Shown: positions 36,879-46,530 of the stretch, piece after piece
Layout of the letters: each line of letters opens with the position of its first letter
Numbering within the stretch: the stretch's first letter is position 1
DNA from: an uncultured Desulfobacter sp.
GTDB taxonomy: Bacteria; Desulfobacterota; Desulfobacteria; Desulfobacterales; Desulfobacteraceae
Length of the DNA stretch: 64,000 nt
Reading direction: 5' to 3'
Assembly (NCBI RefSeq): GCF_963666675.1
Contig: NZ_OY762929.1
Span: forward strand, 4,932,001-4,996,000
Program-made: the position numbers and the translations under genes
The notes under the pieces: model-generated
What the model was told of the DNA's origin: nothing
The model's database searches: none
What the model saw: only the letters and a program-made list of their open reading frames with translations

Positions 36879-38591
36879 GTGAATATTCACAAACTGGCCG
36901 CATTTATCTTTGTCCTGTTCCTGATTACCGGTTGCCGGCAGTCCAATTTATCAACCAGCAAACCATTAACTGACCAGACCCTCAAAGCCCCCCCCCCGAG
37001 TCAATGCACATCCCAACTTAAAATAGAAGGAAAGAAGCAGACCCCGGACTCTGATCAGGAAAAAATAGACCAGGCCTTGGAACTTTGCAGTGTGGCTCAA
37101 AATTACTGGGAAGAAGGCAGCCTTGAAGAGGCGTTATCAAGCCTTGATGCCGCCTATGCCCGCATGCTTGAAATTGATACGACCGACAGCTCCGAAGTGA
37201 ACCAACAAAAAGAGGACATCCGCTATCTTATCTCCAAACGGGTTCTTGAAATATATGCGTCCCGTCAGATTGTCGTCACCGGTCATCATGGCGCCATACC
37301 CATCACCTTGAACGATCATGTGAATGCCGAGATCAAACGCCTGACCGGGCCTGAGCGTAAATTTTTCATCCGGTCACTAAACAGGTCCTGCCGATATCGT
37401 CCATTTATCGTACAGGAACTAAAAAAAGCCGGCCTGCCCGAAGAAATTTCCTGGCTACCCCTCATTGAAAGTGGTTTTAAGACCAGGGCGTTATCGCCGG
37501 CAAGAGCGCTTGGCTTGTGGCAGTTCATACCATCAACCGGTAATAAATTCGGATTAAACCGCAATCACTATATAGACGAACGTATGGACCCAGAAAAAGC
37601 GACCCGGGCCGCCATTGATTACCTTAAGGAACTGCACAATCTTTTTGGGGACTGGACCACAGCCATTGCCGCCTATAATTGTGGTGAATACCGCGTTTTA
37701 AAGACCATTCGCAGACAAAAGCTCAACTATCTGGATAATTTCTGGGATCTATACCAAAGCCTGCCCCGAGAAACGGCAAGGTATGTACCAAGATTTTTAG
37801 CCACGGTTCATATTGTCAAGAACATGGAAAAATACAATATCACCGTTGATAATCCGCTCAAGCCATTTGAATATAAACCCTTTGATGTAAAAAAACAGGT
37901 CCGCTTAAGTGAAATTGCAAAAGCAATCAATATTGATAAAACCACACTTGTTTCTTTGAATCCGGAGCTACGCCATGAAGTCCTGCCGCCCGAACCCTAT
38001 ACAATCAAGATACCTGTGGACCATGCAGACCATTTTATGGCAAAGTTAGATGCAATTAAAACAACGTACCGCCAGCCGCCAAGATATACATACTACCGCG
38101 TACGAAAGGGAGATACATTATCAGGCATTGCGGGCAAATTCGGGACATCCGTCAATGCCATTGCCAGGTGCAATAAAATTTCCCAAAAAAGCTGTATTGG
38201 TATTGGCAAGGTATTGAAAATACCCGGATCCAATTATAGGGCAAAAACAGAAACAACCCCAAAGGCCTACAAAACATCAAAAACCATCACATATACCGTA
38301 CGCAGTGGCGACAATCTGTGGTTGATTGCCCAGAAATTTGCAACAACCACGAAGCGGCTTAAAGCGATTAACAAATTATCCGGTACCCGGTTGAGTATTG
38401 GACAGCGCCTGACCATTGTCACCAACGACAAAGGCACCGGTAAAAAATTCTCAAAATATAAAGTTAAATCGGGCGACAGCCCTGTGCGCATTGCAAAAAA
38501 ACACAACATGAGTCTTGACCGACTGCTGTCGTTAAATCATCTAAATAAGCGGAGCAAAATTTACCCCGGCCAAAATCTGCTCGTGGAATAG
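36879..38591 (+). CDS. mltD: MltD-type membrane-bound lytic murein transglycosylase with three LysM domains
   Basis: The protein cleaves peptidoglycan glycan strands, forming 1,6-anhydro ends, at the inner face of the outer membrane. GTG 36879 follows AAGGAG. The 570 residues begin with a lipoprotein signal (lipobox LITGC, Cys19), then a helical linker. The SLT domain (about 175-290) has catalytic Glu197 in LPLIESGF, GLWQFIPSTG and AAYNCGEYRV. Three LysM peptidoglycan-binding repeats follow (about 403-446, 471-516 and 524-568, each YxVxxGDxLxxIAxKF-like). In the last, the motif reads YKVKSGDSPVRIAKKH. The gene stands alone on the + strand. Confidence 0.93.
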   Translation: MNIHKLAAFIFVLFLITGCRQSNLSTSKPLTDQTLKAPPPSQCTSQLKIEGKKQTPDSDQEKIDQALELCSVAQNYWEEGSLEEALSSLDAAYARMLEIDTTDSSEVNQQKEDIRYLISKRVLEIYASRQIVVTGHHGAIPITLNDHVNAEIKRLTGPERKFFIRSLNRSCRYRPFIVQELKKAGLPEEISWLPLIESGFKTRALSPARALGLWQFIPSTGNKFGLNRNHYIDERMDPEKATRAAIDYLKELHNLFGDWTTAIAAYNCGEYRVLKTIRRQKLNYLDNFWDLYQSLPRETARYVPRFLATVHIVKNMEKYNITVDNPLKPFEYKPFDVKKQVRLSEIAKAINIDKTTLVSLNPELRHEVLPPEPYTIKIPVDHADHFMAKLDAIKTTYRQPPRYTYYRVRKGDTLSGIAGKFGTSVNAIARCNKISQKSCIGIGKVLKIPGSNYRAKTETTPKAYKTSKTITYTVRSGDNLWLIAQKFATTTKRLKAINKLSGTRLSIGQRLTIVTNDKGTGKKFSKYKVKSGDSPVRIAKKHNMSLDRLLSLNHLNKRSKIYPGQNLLVE

Positions 38592-38612
38592 AACATTGAC
38601 ATTTAGCCCGCC

Positions 38613-40268
38613 TCAAGGCGTTTTATCGTGAACAGGAAGTCCAATAATAAAATTGGCGCCTTTTCCTGGTTCCGACAGCACGGTAAGTGTGCCTTTGTGG
38701 TTTTCGGTGATTATAAAATATGAAACCGAAAGTCCAAGCCCGGTACCCACACCAACAGGTTTTGTTGTAAAAAACGGGTCGAAGACCTTTGATTTTGTTG
38801 CATCATCCATACCAGGCCCGTTGTCGTCGATCTCCATGCAGACCATCCCAGAAGCCTCTTTTTTATAAATTCTGATGATAAACTTGGGCGATTGTATTTT
38901 TGCCGCTTGCATGGCCTGTGCCCCGTTGCGAAGAATATTCAACAACACCTGCTGAATTTTTGCGCCTTCACAGAGCAGCATGGGAAGATCCTGGGCATAC
39001 TCTTTGATTATTTCAATGGATTTAAAATCGTATTGTTTTTTAAGATCATAATCCGTCGCAGCAAGTTCAATACTTTCATCCATGAGTTGATCCGGATAAT
39101 GGGAGGAGCTTGAAGCATCGGATTTCCGTGCAAAGCTGAGCATATTGCTGACAATCTCTGCGGCCCGGGAACCGGATTCCTGAATCGCATCAAGCATACG
39201 AAAAATTTCTCTTTTTTCCATAAAAAGCTTGATATCTCCCATGGAGATGCCAAGCTCTTCGGCCACCTTAAGATTTGCCGGCATATCAACGCCTCCCAAT
39301 CTGTTTTTCATCACATTTGCACTCTGCATCATGCCTGCCAGTGGATTGTTGATCTCATGGGCCATGCCTGCAGCAAGACCACCCACCGACAGGATTTTCT
39401 CCGATTGAATCATCAACTCTTCCATTTGGACCTGTTCGGTAACATCATCAATCCGAATGACAGCCCCTTCTATGCCGTTGGAAGCAAGCGGATAAATTGT
39501 TATATCTTCGTAAATTTGCTTGTCGCTCTCTACTCTCGGATGGCGTGATACATAATATACATTTCTTGATTCAATGGAAGTCCTCACATGATCCAGCTCA
39601 ATTGCAAATTGGGGAAAAACCGTTTCAAGCCGCCGCCCTATGGCAACCTCCGGGGAAACGCCGGTTTTCTGACTTGCTTTGAGATTCCATTGGGTAACCC
39701 GATTTTTTTTATCCACACCAATGAGTATCGACGGCATGGAATCAATGATATTTGATAAATAATTTCGCAGGCTGGAAATCTCTCGTTCAGCCTCTTTCCG
39801 TTCGGTCAAGTCAATGGTTAAAAGATAGAATCCACCCACGCGCCCTTTTGTATCAATTTCCGGCACATAATTAATTTCATAAAAGCTGACCAGGTCTTTT
39901 TGGGCGGCAACGGAAAACTCAGCGCGACCTGATTGTCCGGAAAGTGCAGCCTTGATATGGGGGGTTATTTTTTCATAATTTTTCGCCCCTAAAACATGTT
40001 TCATTTGCCGGCCGAGAACCTGCTTTTTCGCCATGCCGGAAACGTTCTCAAATTCCCTATTCACCAAAACAAACCGCTCTTCATCGCTTACATAACATAT
40101 TTGAGCCGGTAAACTGTCGATCAACAACTGCAAACTTCTTTCGTTGGCCTGGGCATTTTCAAGCTGTTTTTGCAATTGAGGGTAATAACTTTTCCGCGTT
40201 GTTTTTAAACTCAGCTCCAAAAATTTTTTTCTGGCCGAACGATGGGTATTTTGGGAAAATTCATCCAT
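38613..40268 (-). CDS. Cytoplasmic PAS-domain sensor histidine kinase
   Basis: The 551-residue protein has no membrane segment. After a helical N-terminal region it has two PAS domains (about 45-155 and 170-280), a dimerisation domain with His304 (GMAHEINNPLAGMM), and a complete ATP-binding domain: N box with Asn444 and Asn448, G1 DDNGPGM, F box FDPFFTTK and G2 GTGLGL. The ligand is unknown, and no response regulator is adjacent. It starts 23 bases after the iron alcohol dehydrogenase stop in the same direction, so the two are probably cotranscribed. Confidence 0.92.
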   Translation of the reverse strand: MDEFSQNTHRSARKKFLELSLKTTRKSYYPQLQKQLENAQANERSLQLLIDSLPAQICYVSDEERFVLVNREFENVSGMAKKQVLGRQMKHVLGAKNYEKITPHIKAALSGQSGRAEFSVAAQKDLVSFYEINYVPEIDTKGRVGGFYLLTIDLTERKEAEREISSLRNYLSNIIDSMPSILIGVDKKNRVTQWNLKASQKTGVSPEVAIGRRLETVFPQFAIELDHVRTSIESRNVYYVSRHPRVESDKQIYEDITIYPLASNGIEGAVIRIDDVTEQVQMEELMIQSEKILSVGGLAAGMAHEINNPLAGMMQSANVMKNRLGGVDMPANLKVAEELGISMGDIKLFMEKREIFRMLDAIQESGSRAAEIVSNMLSFARKSDASSSSHYPDQLMDESIELAATDYDLKKQYDFKSIEIIKEYAQDLPMLLCEGAKIQQVLLNILRNGAQAMQAAKIQSPKFIIRIYKKEASGMVCMEIDDNGPGMDDATKSKVFDPFFTTKPVGVGTGLGLSVSYFIITENHKGTLTVLSEPGKGANFIIGLPVHDKTP

Positions 40269-40291
40269 TTTGACAAGACGGTACCCCTTAT

Positions 40292-41461
40292 CTATTCATA
40301 CACCTGAAAATATAGACGTTTGATATCTTCCAAATCAGCCTCTTGGGGGTTGGTGGCCAAGCAAGGATCATTGAGGGCAAATTCGGATAGCATGTCAATA
40401 TCTGAACGTTTAACACCATAATCAACAAGTTTTCGGTTTATACCCAAACGTTTTCTCAGCCCTGCTATTTTACAAGCGATTGCGTCACCTTTTTCCTGAC
40501 CCATCATGCCTGATAAATCAACGTGAAGCGCGTTAGCCAATCTGTCATATTTTTCGGACGAGGAGAGATAATTGAATTGAATAACATGTTCAAGCAAAAT
40601 GGCATTGCATTCACCATGGGCCAATCCAATCGCCCCGCCAAGGCTGTGCGCCATCCCATGGACCAATCCAAGGCTTGCATTTGAAAACGCAAGACCGGCC
40701 ATGAGGCTTGCCGTCATCATTTTATCCCGGTAAATAAGATTATCAGGTTCTTTAAAAGCCATGTACAAATTATCAAAAATAATTTCTACTGAGGAAAGGG
40801 CCGCCATATCAGTCAAGGCAGAAGCCGCGTTTGAGACATACGCTTCGAAGGCATGACAAAGTGCGTCCATTCCTGTGGCCGCAGTCAGTCCAGGGGGCAT
40901 CGTGATGGTGGTCTCCGGATCAATGAGCGCGATATCCGGGATGGCCATTTTGCTGATCAGCGCGATTTTACCATTTTTAGATGTATCCGTAATGATGGCA
41001 AATTGGGAAACATCAGCCGATGACCCGGCGGTTGTCGGAATAAAAATCAACGGCGGCCCGGGATTCGGGATCATATCTACGCCTTTGTAATCGCGAATAT
41101 TACCTGGATTTCCCATCATTACACCGATCCCTTTGGCGCAATCCATCGGGCTTCCGCCACCGACGGAAATAATCAGGTCACAGCCTTTCTTTCTGCAAAT
41201 ATCAACGCCGGACATCACCTCATGGTCCTTGGGATTTTCCGTAACACCATCAAAGATTATATAGTCTATTCCGTAAAGTTTCAGACTTTTTTCTACGATA
41301 GTCGTCCAGCCAGCGTTTCGCACACCAGGGTCGGTTACAATAAAGGCTTTGGAAGCACCCAAATTTTCAGCATGACGACCGGACAGCGTTATCGCCCCTT
41401 GTCCATAAACAATTTCCGGGACTAAAAACTTCCTAAGATTGAGAAGAGAAGCGTTTTTCAT
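40292..41461 (-). CDS. Iron-containing alcohol dehydrogenase
   Basis: The 389-residue protein belongs to the group III iron-dependent alcohol dehydrogenases, which interconvert alcohols and aldehydes with NAD(P). It has the nucleotide-binding GGGSPMDCAKGIGVM, TTAGSSADVS, the MDALCHAFEAYVS signature and the metal-binding region GLVHGMAHSLGGAIGLAHGECN, in which the conserved histidines are present. The substrate cannot be told from sequence. It heads a pair with the PAS kinase gene downstream, and a plausible promoter lies 42-70 bases upstream. Confidence 0.93.
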   Translation of the reverse strand: MKNASLLNLRKFLVPEIVYGQGAITLSGRHAENLGASKAFIVTDPGVRNAGWTTIVEKSLKLYGIDYIIFDGVTENPKDHEVMSGVDICRKKGCDLIISVGGGSPMDCAKGIGVMMGNPGNIRDYKGVDMIPNPGPPLIFIPTTAGSSADVSQFAIITDTSKNGKIALISKMAIPDIALIDPETTITMPPGLTAATGMDALCHAFEAYVSNAASALTDMAALSSVEIIFDNLYMAFKEPDNLIYRDKMMTASLMAGLAFSNASLGLVHGMAHSLGGAIGLAHGECNAILLEHVIQFNYLSSSEKYDRLANALHVDLSGMMGQEKGDAIACKIAGLRKRLGINRKLVDYGVKRSDIDMLSEFALNDPCLATNPQEADLEDIKRLYFQVYE

Positions 41462-41502
41462 TAATTTTATCCTGTCACGTTTGAAACATGCGGCTTTCTA
41501 TT

Positions 41503-41531
41503 GTTTTATCCCAATTCGTATCCTTTCACAA
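41503..41531 (-). promoter_or_regulatory. Possible promoter for the alcohol dehydrogenase and PAS kinase genes
   Basis: On the - strand TTGTGA (41526-41531) and TAAAAC (41503-41508) are 17 bases apart, each matching four of six consensus bases. The -10 is 42 bases before ATG 41461. No better candidate is visible in the 260-base gap. Confidence 0.4.
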
Positions 41532-41689
41532 CATCCAACTTAAACAAAGATGGAAACGAGAGCCAACTATTCTACAATGAAACAAAATCATATCCGACCC
41601 AATTTATCACTTGCTTTCAAGATAATTATAGAATATACCCAGTCGTCTCGTTAATTTAGAAGCTTGAGTATTGTTTAAAAGTACAGTTT

Positions 41690-41695
41690 ATGATA
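41690..41695 (+). promoter_or_regulatory. Possible -10 element for tRNA-Arg
   Basis: TATGAT matches the -10 consensus at five of six bases and lies 26 bases before the tRNA start. The -35 is weak: TTGAGT is at 19-base spacing. It may drive both the tRNA and the gene that follows it. Confidence 0.35.
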
Positions 41696-41721
41696 CTTAT
41701 AGCTCGAATTAATAAGCATGT

Positions 41722-41796
41722 GCCCCCGTAGCTCAGTGGATAGAGCATAGGATTCCTAATCCTTGTGCGCAAGTTCGATTCTTGCCGGGGGCACCA
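41722..41796 (+). tRNA. tRNA-Arg (CCT anticodon)
   Basis: GCCCCCG pairs with CGGGGGC, with an A discriminator and encoded CCA. The anticodon loop TTCCTAA gives anticodon CCT. The D arm (TAGCTCAGTGGATAGAGCA) and T loop (TTCGATT) are regular. The 3' end is 52 bases before the next gene's start, so both may share one transcript. No integrase or target duplication suggests an integration site. Confidence 0.97.
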
Positions 41797-41848
41797 CTAT
41801 TTTAAAGGACCTTGGCAGTGTGGGCATCTTTGCCGCAACTGGGATACA

Positions 41849-43078
41849 ATGCCGGATGTTATAAAAAAACCTGAGTTGCTTGCACCGGCAGGTAACTTTG
41901 AAAAATTGGAAATTGCGGTCCATTACGGGGCAGATGCCGTCTATCTGGGCGGCAAGGATTTCAGTCTTAGAAACTTTTCAGGCAATTTTACGGACGATGA
42001 ACTTGAAGATGCGATACAATTTGCCGAAAAGCATCAGGTCAAAGTATACCTTACCTGCAACATCTATTCGCGCAACCATGAGCAGGACGGCATTAAGGTC
42101 TTTCTGGAAAGAGTCGGCAAGATCGGCCCCCATGCCATTATCATTTCCGACCCGGGCATCCTTTTAAAAGCCAGGCAGATCATTCCGCATATCGATATCC
42201 ACCTAAGCACCCAGGCCAATACCACCAATTTCAATGCCGCGCTTTTCTGGGCTCATCAAGGTGTTAAACGCATAAACCTGGCAAGAGAATTATCCCTCCA
42301 AGAAATACGAACCATTGCATCGTGTGCAAATATCGAAACAGAGACCTTTGTCCACGGTGCCATGTGTATGTCCTACTCCGGCAGATGCATTTTGAGCAGT
42401 TTCCTAAGCGGCCGGGACGGCAACAGAGGACTGTGCAGCCACCCCTGCCGCTGGAACTATGCGGTCATGGAAGAACTTCGCCCCAATGAATATTTTCCTG
42501 TTCAAGAAGACAGCCGGGGCACATATATCTTTAACTCAAAGGATATGTGCTTGATCGACCATATTCCCGAATTAATCCATGCCGGGATTTCCTCCCTTAA
42601 AATAGAAGGCAGGATGAAAGGAATAAATTACCTGAGTTCTGTGGTGAAAACCTATCGTAACGCCATTGACGCCTATATCGCAGAACCGGATTCCTATTGC
42701 GTCCGCCCGGAATGGCACTCAGAACTCTATCAAACATATCACCGGGCCTATTGCACCGGTTTCTATTTCGGTCATCCGGACGGCGACTCAAAAAACACCA
42801 TGAATCCCGACAATATTCACCAAGGAAAAATTCATAGTTTTATAGGTAAAATACTTGAAAACCGAGGCCAGCATTCATATTTGATCGATATCAGAAACAA
42901 ATTGATACCAGGTGACGAAATTGAGATTCTCAGCCCACAGGGTCCTGCGCGGAAAACCAAAGCGATTTCACTGACGAACGAAAATGGCGAACCCGTGGAC
43001 AATGCGAAGCCCAATACCCGCCTGCTGATAGAGATCCCTTTGCAGGTCTTTCCCAACGATATTGTTCGCAAAATATAA
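41849..43078 (+). CDS. trhP: U32 family protein, probable tRNA hydroxylation protein TrhP
   Basis: U32 proteins of the TrhP (YegQ) group make 5-hydroxyuridine at position 34 of certain tRNAs, using prephenate; they were once annotated as peptidases. ATG 41849 starts the conserved PELLAPAGNFEKLEIAVHYG and gives 409 residues. An apparent longer frame would start inside tRNA-Arg. The cysteine-rich core is present (FVHGAMCMSYSGRCILSSFL, GRDGNRGLCSHPCRWNY). Its length fits the TrhP2 type rather than the longer RlhA. It follows tRNA-Arg closely. The exact substrate is inferred from family. Confidence 0.82.
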   Translation: MPDVIKKPELLAPAGNFEKLEIAVHYGADAVYLGGKDFSLRNFSGNFTDDELEDAIQFAEKHQVKVYLTCNIYSRNHEQDGIKVFLERVGKIGPHAIIISDPGILLKARQIIPHIDIHLSTQANTTNFNAALFWAHQGVKRINLARELSLQEIRTIASCANIETETFVHGAMCMSYSGRCILSSFLSGRDGNRGLCSHPCRWNYAVMEELRPNEYFPVQEDSRGTYIFNSKDMCLIDHIPELIHAGISSLKIEGRMKGINYLSSVVKTYRNAIDAYIAEPDSYCVRPEWHSELYQTYHRAYCTGFYFGHPDGDSKNTMNPDNIHQGKIHSFIGKILENRGQHSYLIDIRNKLIPGDEIEILSPQGPARKTKAISLTNENGEPVDNAKPNTRLLIEIPLQVFPNDIVRKI

Positions 43079-43201
43079 AATAATTGTAATCACAGCCATG
43101 GGCTAACCACCCATCGAAATCCGGACCAAACCCTCCCATAACGATAAAAAATTCAATACCTTATCGCTTTTTTCAAATAAAAACATGGCAGCATCTTTAA
43201 T

Positions 43202-43230
43202 TTGACTTTACATTATAAGTTCTGTAGATT
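43202..43230 (+). promoter_or_regulatory. Probable promoter of the chemosensory operon
   Basis: TTGACT (43202-43207) and TAGATT (43225-43230) are 17 bases apart, a 5/6 and 4/6 match. They lie 57 bases before ATG 43287. No sigma-28 or sigma-54 motif is clearer in the 208-base gap. Confidence 0.5.
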
Positions 43231-43286
43231 ATCTTTATATCACGGCTTTAAATCATTTCTATGACATTCTTTCAGGAGTTTTTAAT

Positions 43287-46200
43287 ATGTTTGAAGACGA
43301 CGAAACCCTACAAATGTATATTGAAGAATCGCTGGATCACTTAGCCGACATTGAAAGTGATTTATTGACGATTGAGGAGGGCGGCGCAAACATTGATCTC
43401 GACCTGGTCAACAATGTTTTCAGGGCGGCCCATTCCGTCAAAGGCGGTGCGGGATTCATGGGGCTGACAACGATCAAAAATCTTGCCCACCACCTTGAGA
43501 ATGTATTAGGGATGATCCGAACCAAGGAACTGAGCCCGGATTCTGAAAAAATCAGCATATTGCTCAAAGGATTTGACGAACTTGAAGGCCTGTTAAACAA
43601 TATTCAGACCAGCAACGAAGTTGATATTTCCGCCCATGTCCAGGCCCTGGAAGGCATCGTCAGCGGGACCGGATCCGCCCCAGCCGAGGACGCTGGGGAA
43701 CAAGAGAGCATGGAAGCGGAAGCGCCGGAGGTGCTTGCAGATATTGCACTTCAGGACGGCAGAATCTTCCAGCAGGTACCGCTCAAGGAAATTGAAATCA
43801 GCAAGGCCGAAGGCAAGAACCTATTTCTTATTGAATACGATTTAATCAGCGATTTTCAACACCAATCAAAAATGCCCATGGAGATGTTAAGCAACCTGGC
43901 CAAAACCGGCACCATTATTGAAGCCAGAATCGACACCACTGCAATCGGTACACTCAGTGCACAGGACATGCCCGGAAAAATGCCTTTCCAACTGCTGTTC
44001 GCCTCAATCATTGAACATGACATGGCAGAGACATTATTTGGTGTCGCCAATCGGCGCATTCACATTATCACAGACGATATGATCAATCCTGCAACAGGCA
44101 GTGTTGATGCCACCCCGCCGCCCCTGGCCGAACCTGTTGAAACCGTGGAAACAACGCCCCCAGCGGAGGTGGTATCTCAACCCGCTTCGGTCGCTGCGCC
44201 GGCCCCCATAGTGGAAAAACAGCAGAATAACCCGGAAGTCCAGGAGGCACCTGTGGCAAAATCCCAGGAAAAAGATTTGGCTATTGGCGGCAAGCCCCAA
44301 AGCTCCTTGCGTGTGAATGTCGGGCTGCTTGATACCTTAATGAACCTTGCCGGGGAACTCGTTCTCAGCAGAAACCAGCTTCTCCAGGGGGTCAATTCGT
44401 CCAACGTAAAGGCGACAGAACTGTCCAGCCAGCGAATTGACATGATCACATCCGAACTTCAGGAGGCGATCATGCGCACGAGAATGCAGCCCATCGCAAA
44501 TATTTTAAACAAATTTACGCGGGTGGTAAGAGATTTGTCCCATCAATTGGGAAAATCCATAGAGCTGGATATTGAAGGCAAGGATGTTGAGCTCGATAAA
44601 ACCATTTTGGAATCCATCAATGACCCGCTGACCCATCTGGTCAGAAATTCCGTTGACCACGGCATTGAAATGCCCATGGAACGGGAGCAAATGGGCAAAA
44701 AGGGCACTGGAAAGATTGTATTAAAAGCATTCCACGATGCAGGTCAGGTCAACATCGTGATCTCGGACGATGGCCGGGGGTTGGATCCTGCCAAAATCGC
44801 CTCTTCCGCCATTGATAAAGGCTTGGTATCCGAATCACGGGTGGCCGAAATGTCGGACAAGCAGAAAACGGAGCTGATCTTTCTGCCTGGATTTTCAACG
44901 GCCAAGGAGGTTACCGATGTATCCGGCCGGGGCGTTGGTATGGATGTCGTGGTCACAAACATTGAAGCCTTGGGCGGCATCATAGAGCTTGACTCAACAC
45001 CCGGGCAGGGAACCGATATCCAGATCAAGCTTCCCTTGACGTTGGCCATTATTCCCAGTCAGATCACCTCTGTGGGCAATGAGCGCTATGCGGTACCCCA
45101 GGTCAACCTCAACGAACTGCTCAGAATTCCGGCCAGCCAGATCAAGGAAAAAATTGAAAAAGTCGGAGATGCTGATGTTGTAAGGCTCAGGGGCGAACTT
45201 CTCCCCCTGTTAAACCTGGCGGACATGCTCGGCATACAACGCACATTCATTGATCCTGAAACCGGCGAAGAACAGGACGACCGCAGAAGCAATCTTTCAG
45301 ACCGCCGATCAAAGGTCCACATGGCCGACGACGATTCTGAAAGCAGAATTGAAAAGGGGATCCAAAGATCAGAAAGTGACCGCCGATATCATGCCGCATC
45401 CGCCATCAATATTGCGGTTGTATCCGCCGGGGCATTTAAATATGGCCTTGTGGTGGACCAGCTCCATGATTCCGAGGAAATTGTTGTTAAGCCTGTGGGC
45501 AGGCACCTGAAAAAATGCACAGCCTATGCCGGTGCCACCATTATGGGTGACGGTAAGGTTGCCTTAATCCTTGATATTTCCAACCTGGCCCAAATGGCAG
45601 AACTCTCCGCCATTGCCGAGGCCAGCCAGAATGCCGCCAAGGCAGCAGAGGAAGAGGAAGCAGCCAGGGCAGATAAGGTTGCGTTGCTGACATTCAAAAA
45701 CAGTGACACAGAACATTTTGCGGCGCCCTTAAGCATTGTGGAACGAATCGAGCGAATCAAAACATCCGACATTGAGCAGGTCGGGGATCGCAAGGTTGTT
45801 CAGTACCGCGGCGGTTCTCTGCCCCTGTACGAATTGTCCCAAGTGGCCAACGTTGAGCAACTGCCGGAAAGGGACCAGCAGGAGGTTATTGTCTTTAAAG
45901 TTAAAGAGCGGGAGTTGGGACTTATGGTCACCCCGCCGGTGGATGCCCAGGAGGTTGTCCTCAACATTGACGATTCCACCCTGAAACAACCTGCCGTCAG
46001 CGGATCCATGATCATAAACAACCATACCACCTTGCTGGTGGATATTTTTGAACTGGTTAAAACACTCAACCCCGAGTGGTTTGAAGCCGAAGCCCAGGCC
46101 GCAGCGTCCATGGCTGAAGACGGCGAAAAAATCATCCTGTTTGCCGAAGACTCCGCCTTTTTCAGAAACCAGGTCAAAAAGTTCATGGAAGAGGATGGTT

Positions 46201-46493
46201 TCAAAGTCATTGAAGCTGAAGACGGCCTGATTGCCTGGGAATTGCTGAAAGAACGCAGCGAAGAAATTGATTTGATTGTAACGGATCTTGAAATGCCCAA
46301 CATGGACGGATTTGAATTCACCAAGCGGGTTAAAACAGATCCCCAATACTCACACCTTGGGGTTATTGCCCTAACGTCGCTTGCCAGTGAAGCACACATC
46401 GAAAAAGGTAAATCCGTAGGTATTGACGAATATGAGATAAAACTTGACCGGGAAAAACTGATGGCCGTTATCAGACAATATACGAATTTGTAA
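43287..46493 (+). CDS. cheA: Hybrid chemotaxis-type histidine kinase CheA with two CheW domains and a receiver
   Basis: CheA autophosphorylates in response to receptors and passes phosphate to receivers. The 1068 residues are an Hpt domain (His49 in FRAAHSVKGG), a middle region resembling the CheA regulatory segment, dimerisation domain (VNVGLLDTLMNLAGELVLSR), catalytic domain (DPLTHLVRNSVDHGIE and ISDDGRGLD), a CheW domain with a charged insert (about 45270-45395), a second CheW domain, and a C-terminal receiver (FAEDSAFFRNQV, phosphoacceptor in VTDLEMPNMDG). The built-in receiver may act as a phosphate sink or output. It heads the operon. No receptor or CheY gene is near. Confidence 0.95.
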   Translation: MFEDDETLQMYIEESLDHLADIESDLLTIEEGGANIDLDLVNNVFRAAHSVKGGAGFMGLTTIKNLAHHLENVLGMIRTKELSPDSEKISILLKGFDELEGLLNNIQTSNEVDISAHVQALEGIVSGTGSAPAEDAGEQESMEAEAPEVLADIALQDGRIFQQVPLKEIEISKAEGKNLFLIEYDLISDFQHQSKMPMEMLSNLAKTGTIIEARIDTTAIGTLSAQDMPGKMPFQLLFASIIEHDMAETLFGVANRRIHIITDDMINPATGSVDATPPPLAEPVETVETTPPAEVVSQPASVAAPAPIVEKQQNNPEVQEAPVAKSQEKDLAIGGKPQSSLRVNVGLLDTLMNLAGELVLSRNQLLQGVNSSNVKATELSSQRIDMITSELQEAIMRTRMQPIANILNKFTRVVRDLSHQLGKSIELDIEGKDVELDKTILESINDPLTHLVRNSVDHGIEMPMEREQMGKKGTGKIVLKAFHDAGQVNIVISDDGRGLDPAKIASSAIDKGLVSESRVAEMSDKQKTELIFLPGFSTAKEVTDVSGRGVGMDVVVTNIEALGGIIELDSTPGQGTDIQIKLPLTLAIIPSQITSVGNERYAVPQVNLNELLRIPASQIKEKIEKVGDADVVRLRGELLPLLNLADMLGIQRTFIDPETGEEQDDRRSNLSDRRSKVHMADDDSESRIEKGIQRSESDRRYHAASAINIAVVSAGAFKYGLVVDQLHDSEEIVVKPVGRHLKKCTAYAGATIMGDGKVALILDISNLAQMAELSAIAEASQNAAKAAEEEEAARADKVALLTFKNSDTEHFAAPLSIVERIERIKTSDIEQVGDRKVVQYRGGSLPLYELSQVANVEQLPERDQQEVIVFKVKERELGLMVTPPVDAQEVVLNIDDSTLKQPAVSGSMIINNHTTLLVDIFELVKTLNPEWFEAEAQAAASMAEDGEKIILFAEDSAFFRNQVKKFMEEDGFKVIEAEDGLIAWELLKERSEEIDLIVTDLEMPNMDGFEFTKRVKTDPQYSHLGVIALTSLASEAHIEKGKSVGIDEYEIKLDREKLMAVIRQYTNL

Positions 46494-46530
46494 AACACAT
46501 GCAAAGCAGATACCCGTTAAGGAGATTTAC

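Noticed and set aside
41722..41796. tRNA-Arg as an integration site of a mobile element
   Set aside because: No integrase, no 3' tRNA duplication and no foreign-looking genes follow it; the next gene is a housekeeping-type U32 protein.
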